From JAIBJP01 sp035601195 (GTDB lineage Bacteria > Actinomycetota > Thermoleophilia > Gaiellales > Gaiellaceae), in assembly GCA_035601195.1 (NCBI GenBank), contig DATNOU010000082.1:1-18297 (forward strand): a stretch of 18,297 nucleotides of DNA, in the 5' to 3' direction. Under the pieces are notes generated by a model. That model made no database searches, was not told where the DNA came from, and saw only the letters and a program-made list of their open reading frames with translations. Below are positions 13,472-18,297 of this stretch, piece by piece. The position numbers were made by a program, and so were the translations under genes. Each line of letters begins with the position of its first letter. Position 1 is the first letter of the stretch.

Positions 13472-14661
13472 CTCGTAGCGCCTTCGACCCAGCCGGCCAT
13501 CCGCGGGAACTCTCGCGGCGTGCTTGAGCCCGGTTCGAACTCCCGCCGGACGTCATTAACCGCGATGACCTTTCCCACCCTCGGCAGACGGAAGAAGAGG
13601 AGCTGATCGGCGTCAGGCCAGCCCGCGAGGAGCCAGCGGCCGTTGGGAGAGATTGTGAGGTCTCCAATCCGCCCGGCCCCCCGAAAGAGCTGGGTGTTCG
13701 GGATCAGGAGACACGCCCCGGACGTGGAGCACGATGACCGAACGAGATCGGTTGCGTTGGCTTTCCGGTCGTAGTCTGCGAAGACGACTCCGCCGCCGGG
13801 AGTCACGGCGACATCGAGAAGGAGATGCTGGCGTCCGACCTTTTCAAACAGGATTCGCCTCCCAGCTCGGTACAGCCGGATTTCCCTGGCGGTCAGCACG
13901 ACGAGATGTCCATCGGGGGAGAACGCGAGCCGGCGCATGCCCGGGATCCTCGGCGTCTGCCAGAGCTCCCGGCGAGCGTCGACGTCTACCACGTGAGCGC
14001 GCCCGTCCGCGCCCGCGTAAGCGAGCACATGCGAGTTGTCCTTCCAGGCCGGTGCGACGGGCGCCACGTCGGAAGCCAGGACGATGTCGGGCGACCCGTC
14101 GCCAGCAACGACGTGCAACGAGTTACCGGACCGGTATGCGATTCGAGTGTCGAGTCCTCCGCCGGACCACCGCGCGTCGCTGATCTGGTCGGCTCGCGAC
14201 AGCGACCACCTGACGTCTCCACTCCCCGGATCGAGCGTGACGAGCTGGTGTTGTCCCGTCGCGACCACGAAGAGGCCGCGCGGCGACCACGAGGCGTCCT
14301 CGTAGTCCCCCAGGAGCCGCTTCGACCCGTCCTCGTTCACGACCCAGGGTCCCGAGCTCGAGACAACGAGCAGGCGCCCCGGCGCGGGCAACCGGACGAG
14401 CGCAGGCTCGGACGGGGTTACGCCTCCGACCTCGTGCCGCACGCGTTCGACCACGGTTTGCCCCGGCGGGGTCACCGCGGCCACTCCGAGCGCCGCTACG
14501 GCGGCGAGCACGAGGACGAGCCGGGAATGGCGCTCGATCCACGGGACCCGCTCGCGCGACGCGTAGGAAGAGCGCACGACCTCCCACGCGCGTTCCCCTG
14601 CCTCCTGCTCGCCCGGCACCGGATCTTGGAGCAGGCGGTTGCGCAGCTCGGCTTCGGTCAC
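13468..14661 (-). CDS. Membrane beta-propeller protein, putative anti-sigma factor
   Basis: A 397-residue single-pass membrane protein. Residues 1-45 are a short cytoplasmic helical part (MTEAELRNRLLQDPVPGEQEA), residues about 47-64 a membrane helix (RLVLVLAAVAALGVAAV), and residues 80-397 an outside domain of repeated WD40/PQQ-like blades, e.g. YEDASWSPRGLFVVAT, MRRLAFSPDGHLVVLT and IGDLTISPNGRWLLAG. The GTG start overlaps the end of the ECF sigma gene by four bases, the usual arrangement of a sigma factor with its membrane anti-sigma. The cytoplasmic part lacks the HxxxCxxC zinc motif of classical anti-sigma domains, so binding to sigma is inferred from context only. The propeller would be the sensing part. 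Confidence 0.75.
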   Translation of the reverse strand: MTEAELRNRLLQDPVPGEQEAGERAWEVVRSSYASRERVPWIERHSRLVLVLAAVAALGVAAVTPPGQTVVERVRHEVGGVTPSEPALVRLPAPGRLLVVSSSGPWVVNEDGSKRLLGDYEDASWSPRGLFVVATGQHQLVTLDPGSGDVRWSLSRADQISDARWSGGGLDTRIAYRSGNSLHVVAGDGSPDIVLASDVAPVAPAWKDNSHVLAYAGADGRAHVVDVDARRELWQTPRIPGMRRLAFSPDGHLVVLTAREIRLYRAGRRILFEKVGRQHLLLDVAVTPGGGVVFADYDRKANATDLVRSSCSTSGACLLIPNTQLFRGAGRIGDLTISPNGRWLLAGWPDADQLLFFRLPRVGKVIAVNDVRREFEPGSSTPREFPRMAGWVEGATS

Positions 14662-15197
14662 CGCTCCTCCTCCGCGAGCCGTCCCTGCAGGGCGTCCAGG
14701 CCGCGCCGGAGCCGGGAATTCACCGTTCCGCGGGGAAGCTCCAGCATCCTGGCTATCTCCCCCGGTGTGTACCCGAGCAGATAGCGAAGGACGATCACCG
14801 CGCGATGCTCCGGCGTCAGATCCGCTAGCGCGCCGGTCATTCCCTCCGAAACCTGGCGTCGCGGGCCCTCGCTCCTCGCAGGGGCGGCGGCCAGCGCGTC
14901 ATCGCCGACCTCGCGGCGAAGAGAGCGCGCCCGGCCCCAGTCGATGGCCCGGTTGACGACGATGCGATGAAGCCACGGGCCGAATGGGCGGCGGCGGTCG
15001 AAGGAGTCCAGGGCTCTCACGGCAGCCAGGAAAGCCTCCTGCGCGATGTCCTCCGCGGCCGCGCTGTCGTGCACCACGAGGTACGCGGCCCGATAGGCCC
15101 GGGGCCAGTGATTGCGAAAGAGCGCCTCGAGGTCCGAGGCCGATCCGGCCTGGGCGCCGCGCACCCAGGCGCGCTCGTCGCGGCCTGCGCGCGGCAT
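14658..15197 (-). CDS. ECF-family RNA polymerase sigma factor
   Basis: Alternative sigma factor of 179 residues with only regions 2 and 4. Region 2 spans about residues 23-92 (LEALFRNHWPRAYRAAYLVVHD, AEDIAQEAFLAAVRALDSF, PWLHRIVVNRAIDWGR) and region 4 about 123-172 (LADLTPEHRAVIVLRYLLGYTPGEIARML, then GTVNSRLRRGL as the -35-reading helix). It should direct polymerase to a small regulon in response to a signal at the envelope. ATG at 15197 follows a TATAGT hexamer by 9 bases. The overlapping downstream gene encodes the membrane propeller protein that probably controls it. Confidence 0.9.
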   Translation of the reverse strand: MPRAGRDERAWVRGAQAGSASDLEALFRNHWPRAYRAAYLVVHDSAAAEDIAQEAFLAAVRALDSFDRRRPFGPWLHRIVVNRAIDWGRARSLRREVGDDALAAAPARSEGPRRQVSEGMTGALADLTPEHRAVIVLRYLLGYTPGEIARMLELPRGTVNSRLRRGLDALQGRLAEEER

Positions 15198-15206
15198 CGC
15201 CTGCCG

Positions 15207-15212
15207 ACTATA
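15207..15212 (-). promoter_or_regulatory. Putative -10 element of the ECF sigma gene
   Basis: On the minus strand TATAGT stands 9 bases before the sigma ATG at 15197. A GGACTT sequence 18 bases further upstream could be an ECF-type -35 for autoregulation, but this is weak. No other feature is seen in the 96 bases between this gene and the M14 peptidase. Confidence 0.35.
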
Positions 15213-15293
15213 CGGCTGGAAAAGCCGGTGAAGTCCACAATGGAGCTACGTAGCCGGGAGCCGTTCGGGTCCTGCGTGGTCTTTCCGCGAGCG

Positions 15294-16001
15294 CTAGGCC
15301 GCCGCGGCCACGAGCGTCCGCGCGAGCCGCATGACGGCATATGCGTGGCGGGCCGCTCGGCGGTCGCTCAGCGAGCCGGCCGCGAGCTCGACGACGAACG
15401 AGCTCGTGCCGGGAAAGCGATGGTTTTGCCAGTTGGGCGCCGTCCCGTGCGGCCATCGGATGCTCCTGTAGACCATCCGCGTCAGTCGAGCGTATCTCCT
15501 CGCCATGGGGCGGCTTTGGCCCCAGGCGCGAACGAGCGTCTGCGGCTGGTGGTACCAGATCGTGATGTCGGGCTGGATGCGGCGCACGAGCCGCCGCACG
15601 GTTCTCGTCTCGGGCTCGGACCAGGGGTAAGGGCCCGAGTACTCGGGATCCCAGCGAGTCCCGATCGGGATCCACTCCGAGCCGAAGTTGCGGTTGAGAT
15701 CGACGCCGCGCCCGTTCTGGCGGACGCCGAGGCGCCGGCCGTCCGGGTTGACGACGTTGACGATCCAGAGGTCGAAGCTCGCGGGCGGCGTCTTGCGGAC
15801 GAGCTTGCGCGTGATCGCCACGCCGGCGTCCTCGTTCCCGTGGATACACCCGACGACGAGCACTTTGTGCGGACTGGTCACGTCTCCGAGCCGGTAGGCG
15901 CGGATTGCGCGACCTTGCGAGGAGTAGCCCACGACCTCCGAGCTCCGTGTCGGGTCGGAGGTGGCGAGGGCCAGGGCTGAAAGCAGGATCTCGATGCCCA
16001 C
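15294..16001 (-). CDS. M14-family zinc carboxypeptidase, murein peptide amidase-like
   Basis: A short, 235-residue member of the M14 carboxypeptidase family. Zinc ligands H54 and E57 lie in GCIHGNEDAG, substrate-binding N103/R104 in DLNRNFGSEW, the third ligand H151 in IWYHQPQ, and the catalytic glutamate E205 in SFVVELAAG. A hydrophobic N-terminus (MGIEILLSALALATS) may be a signal peptide. The compact size, lacking the pro-region of digestive carboxypeptidases, resembles the MpaA group that trims murein peptides, and the divergent neighbour is a murein endopeptidase; the substrate assignment is inference. The GTG start at 16001 leaves 48 bases to the divergent start at 16050. Confidence 0.8.
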   Translation of the reverse strand: MGIEILLSALALATSDPTRSSEVVGYSSQGRAIRAYRLGDVTSPHKVLVVGCIHGNEDAGVAITRKLVRKTPPASFDLWIVNVVNPDGRRLGVRQNGRGVDLNRNFGSEWIPIGTRWDPEYSGPYPWSEPETRTVRRLVRRIQPDITIWYHQPQTLVRAWGQSRPMARRYARLTRMVYRSIRWPHGTAPNWQNHRFPGTSSFVVELAAGSLSDRRAARHAYAVMRLARTLVAAAA

Positions 16002-16049
16002 GAACGGTGTACGGGGACCGGCGGGTCGAAGGTTCCCGTATCCAAATCG

Positions 16050-16688
16050 GTGCGCTCACTCTGCCTGATCCTCCTGGCGGCCGTCGCGTGCGGGTTCGCC
16101 AGCCCCTTCGCGACGCAGCGGCCGTTCACGCCCAGGCCGGACAACTCGATCCAGTGGCAGAGCTCGCGGGCGCTCGGCAATCCTGCGGCGGGGAGGCTGG
16201 TTCGGGGAGTTCAGCTACCGCCGGGCGGCCCGACGTTCTTCACGTGGGATCCGCTGCTCCACAGGCAGCCCGGCCGCGCCTGGCGGCGCTGGGGGACCGA
16301 CGAGCTGGTTCGCATCGTCCTCCGCGTCGTCGCTACTTATGCGGCCGGCCATCCGCGCGCGCCTCGGGTGGGCATCGGAGACCTCAGCAAGCCGCACGGC
16401 GGCTGGTTCGGCCCGCGCCACGCCTCGCATCAAAACGGCCTCGACGTCGACGTCTACTACCCACGGCTCGACCGGCGGGAACGGCCGCCGCTGCGCGTTG
16501 GCCAAATCGATTTTCGGCTCTCCCAGGCGCTGGTCGACCTCTTCGTTCGAGCTGGAGCCGAACGAATCTTCGTCGGGCCCAACACCGGCCTTCGCGGGCC
16601 GGCGGCGGTCGTCCAGGTGTTCGGCGGCCACGACAACCACCTGCACGTGCGGATCGGTTTTCCTCCCTCTGCAAGCGGGGACGCTTGA
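16050..16688 (+). CDS. mepA: MepA-like (M74) murein endopeptidase
   Basis: An exported LAS-fold zinc peptidase of 212 residues. The N-terminus (MRSLCLILLAAVACGFAS) is a signal peptide; C14 could be lipidated, but the lipobox is not canonical. The catalytic core shows GIGDLSKPHGGWFGPRHASH followed by NGLDVDVY, giving zinc ligands H127 and D134 (H-x6-D), and HDNHLHVRIG with H197 and H199. This is the pattern of penicillin-insensitive endopeptidase MepA, which cuts D-Ala to meso-diaminopimelate cross-links in peptidoglycan. It is divergent from the M14 peptidase, suggesting joint wall remodelling, and is followed after 16 bases by the PRC-barrel gene. The start is a GTG without a clear ribosome binding site. 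Confidence 0.82.
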   Translation: MRSLCLILLAAVACGFASPFATQRPFTPRPDNSIQWQSSRALGNPAAGRLVRGVQLPPGGPTFFTWDPLLHRQPGRAWRRWGTDELVRIVLRVVATYAAGHPRAPRVGIGDLSKPHGGWFGPRHASHQNGLDVDVYYPRLDRRERPPLRVGQIDFRLSQALVDLFVRAGAERIFVGPNTGLRGPAAVVQVFGGHDNHLHVRIGFPPSASGDA

Positions 16689-16704
16689 GGGAAAGGAGGC
16701 AAGC

Positions 16705-17148
16705 ATGCTGGAGAACTATTCGATGCAAGAGCTGCAGGAGCTCGGTGGGCGTGAGGTCTTGGATGCGAACGGCAAGTCCGTCGGCTTCGTCGATCTCGTC
16801 TTCGTGGACGACCCGACTGGACGCCCGGAATGGCTGGGCATCTGGAGCGGGCTGGCGGGCAAAGGCCCGCGGGTGATCGTTCCGCTGCGCGGTATCGAGC
16901 ACGTCGAAGGCGAGATTCGCGTCCCGTGGACGAAGGACGCGATCATGAGCGCCCCGAGCTACGACGACGAGGACGACCGCGGTCTGCTCCGTGACGACCC
17001 GGACGGCATCGCCATCTCGCCCGAGAAGGAACGGACCGCGTATCAGCACTATGGCGTGGAGCCTTTGACGGAGCGCCCAGAAGGCATGTCCGGTCCGCGC
17101 TTCCGGGCGGTGCTGATCGAGATCCGAACCATTCAGCGCCGGCGGTAG
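16705..17148 (+). CDS. PRC-barrel domain protein
   Basis: A 147-residue soluble protein. Residues about 5-85 form a PRC barrel (MQELQELGGREVLDANGKSV, then FVDLVFVD, PEWLGIWSG, VIVPLRGIE). The remainder is acidic and helical (SYDDEDDRGLLRDD, then SPEKERTAYQHYGV) and ends in a basic tail (IQRRR). PRC barrels occur in the photosynthetic reaction centre H subunit and in RimM; stand-alone versions like this are common in soil actinobacteria and lack a known role. The ATG is set by an excellent ribosome binding site, AAAGGAGG at 16692-16699, five bases upstream. Spacing of 16 bases from the MepA-like gene suggests co-transcription. Confidence 0.85.
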   Translation: MLENYSMQELQELGGREVLDANGKSVGFVDLVFVDDPTGRPEWLGIWSGLAGKGPRVIVPLRGIEHVEGEIRVPWTKDAIMSAPSYDDEDDRGLLRDDPDGIAISPEKERTAYQHYGVEPLTERPEGMSGPRFRAVLIEIRTIQRRR

Positions 17149-17167
17149 CGGCTGCACACGGCGCGCG

Positions 17168-17173
17168 TACAAT
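17168..17173 (+). promoter_or_regulatory. Putative -10 element, near-leaderless start of the acyl-CoA dehydrogenase gene
   Basis: TACAAT, close to consensus, stands 8 bases before the ATG at 17182, with no Shine-Dalgarno sequence between. No -35 match is visible at the usual distance. Confidence 0.5.
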
Positions 17174-17181
17174 CGCCGCCG

Positions 17182-18297
17182 ATGCGTTCCGACCCGCTGA
17201 CCGACGAGCAGCGCGAGATCCGCGATCTCGTGCGCACCCTGGCGCGTGAGCGGATCGCCCCCAGAGCGGGAGAGATCGACGAGTCGGCGGAGTTTCCGTG
17301 GGACATGGTCGAGCTCATGCGCGAGCACGAGCTCTTCGGGCTCGCCTTCGACGAGAAGCACGGTGGGAGCGGGGCGGGATCGCTCATGCTGCTCGTCGCG
17401 GTAGAGGAGGTCTCGCGCGCATGCGCGACGACCGGTCTGGTGCTCGCAGTCCAGGAGCTTTCATCACTTGCGCTCAGGCTCGCCGGGACCGATGAGCAGA
17501 AAAGCCGCTACCTGCCCCGCCTTGCCAGCGGGGAGTGGATCGCCGCTTACGCGCTGACCGAGGCGGGCTCAGGGTCCGACCCCGCCGCGATGAGGACTCA
17601 GGCCAAGCGGGACGGGGAGGAGTACGTCCTCAACGGTTCGAAGCGCTTCATCACCAATGCGGGCGTCGCCGGGCTCTACACCGTCTTCGCCAAGACGGAT
17701 CCGGACGGCGGCCACGCGGGGATCTCCTGCTTCGTCGTCGAGGCAGACGCTCCGGGTTTCGAGGTGGGGCGAATCGAGCCGAAGATGGGCATCAAGGGCT
17801 CGACGACGGGCGAGCTCTTCTTCAACGACTGCAGGGTGCCGGCCGGTAACCTCGTCGGCGAGGAAGGCGAAGGCTTCAAGATCGCGATGCGCATCCTCGA
17901 CCGCTCGCGCCCGGGTATCGCGGCTCAGGCGCTCGGCATCGCGCAAGGCGCAACCGACTACGCGCTCGAGTACGCCAAGAGTCGCGAGACGATGGGGGGG
18001 CCCATCGCCGAGCACCAGCTGGTGGCAGGGAAGCTGGCAGACATGGAGACGCGGTGCGAAGCGGCTCGGGGCCTCCTCTACAAGGCGGGTTTGATGATGG
18101 ATGAGGACGCTCCTGGGCTGACCAAGGTCTCCGCGATGGCGAAGCTCTTCTGCTCCGACACGGCGATGGACGTGACGACCGACGCGGTCCAGATCCTCGG
18201 CGGGTACGGCTACATCAAGGAATACCCGGTCGAGCGCATGATGCGCGACGCGAAGATCACGCAGATCTACGAGGGGACGAACGAGATCCAGCGGCTC
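17182..18297 (+). CDS. Acyl-CoA dehydrogenase (3' partial)
   Basis: FAD-dependent enzyme of fatty-acid or branched-chain acyl-CoA oxidation; it introduces the alpha-beta double bond and passes electrons to electron-transfer flavoprotein. The 372 residues present start at the ATG at 17182 and run to the window edge, so probably only a few C-terminal residues are missing. Visible motifs are YALTEAGSGSDPAAM (123-137, FAD/acyl binding), NGSKRFITNAG (151-161), the second family signature ILGGYGYIKEYPVERMMRDAK and catalytic glutamate E364 in YEGTNEIQR. The glutamate at this position is that of short/medium-chain type enzymes rather than the isovaleryl or long-chain type. The chain-length preference cannot be read from sequence. 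Confidence 0.92.
   Translation, partial: MRSDPLTDEQREIRDLVRTLARERIAPRAGEIDESAEFPWDMVELMREHELFGLAFDEKHGGSGAGSLMLLVAVEEVSRACATTGLVLAVQELSSLALRLAGTDEQKSRYLPRLASGEWIAAYALTEAGSGSDPAAMRTQAKRDGEEYVLNGSKRFITNAGVAGLYTVFAKTDPDGGHAGISCFVVEADAPGFEVGRIEPKMGIKGSTTGELFFNDCRVPAGNLVGEEGEGFKIAMRILDRSRPGIAAQALGIAQGATDYALEYAKSRETMGGPIAEHQLVAGKLADMETRCEAARGLLYKAGLMMDEDAPGLTKVSAMAKLFCSDTAMDVTTDAVQILGGYGYIKEYPVERMMRDAKITQIYEGTNEIQRL

Overview
This window is high-GC, densely packed bacterial chromosome with no rRNA, tRNA, CRISPR array, insertion sequence or phage gene that I can see. A CysO/CysM/Mec+/MoeZ cysteine-assembly set (best known from mycobacteria), a principal-type sigma-70 factor, several GTG/TTG starts and apparently leaderless promoters point to Actinomycetota. 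A Thermoleophilia-like lineage (Gaiellales/Solirubrobacterales) is my best guess; that placement is inference, not a search result.

Layout. 1-2213: the end of a sulfate ABC transporter operon (cysW partial, cysA), with a convergent Rrf2-family regulator lacking Fe-S cysteines. 2214-3494: pterin carbinolamine dehydratase, a TetR regulator with its own operator-like palindrome, and a secreted cupredoxin-like protein. 3677-6796 (minus): a sulfur-carrier cysteine-biosynthesis operon, moeZ-like > cysO-cysM fusion > mec-like JAMM protease > small secreted protein, driven from a promoter overlapped by a palindrome. 6910-9112: a membrane-anchored TPR protein, then a principal sigma-70 factor followed by a strong hairpin and a REP-like inverted pair. 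9204-10532: M20 metallopeptidase. 10533-12977 (minus): a tightly packed DUF488 > amidohydrolase > HxlR regulator operon. 13007-13471: cupredoxin lipoprotein. 13468-15197 (minus): ECF sigma factor > membrane beta-propeller protein, probably its anti-sigma partner. 15294-16688: divergent M14 carboxypeptidase and MepA-like endopeptidase, a likely cell-wall pair. 16705-17148: PRC-barrel protein. 17182-end: acyl-CoA dehydrogenase, cut by the window edge.

The most notable item is the sulfur module. In Mycobacterium tuberculosis, MoeZ activates and thiocarboxylates the diglycine C-terminus of CysO, CysM joins this sulfur to O-phosphoserine, and the JAMM protease Mec+ releases cysteine from CysO. Here the carrier and the synthase are read as one 399-residue polypeptide, so the diglycine (residues 89-90) is internal and cannot be activated unless it is first exposed by proteolysis or unless CysM is also made from an internal start. 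The JAMM protease in the same operon is the obvious candidate for that cut. With the adjacent sulfate importer and a CymR-like regulator, the first 6.8 kb reads as one sulfur-assimilation locus.

A second pattern is that several operon-leading genes have a TAnnnT -10 hexamer exactly 7-8 bases before the start codon and no Shine-Dalgarno sequence, while several within-operon genes have good ones. This suggests leaderless transcription is common here.
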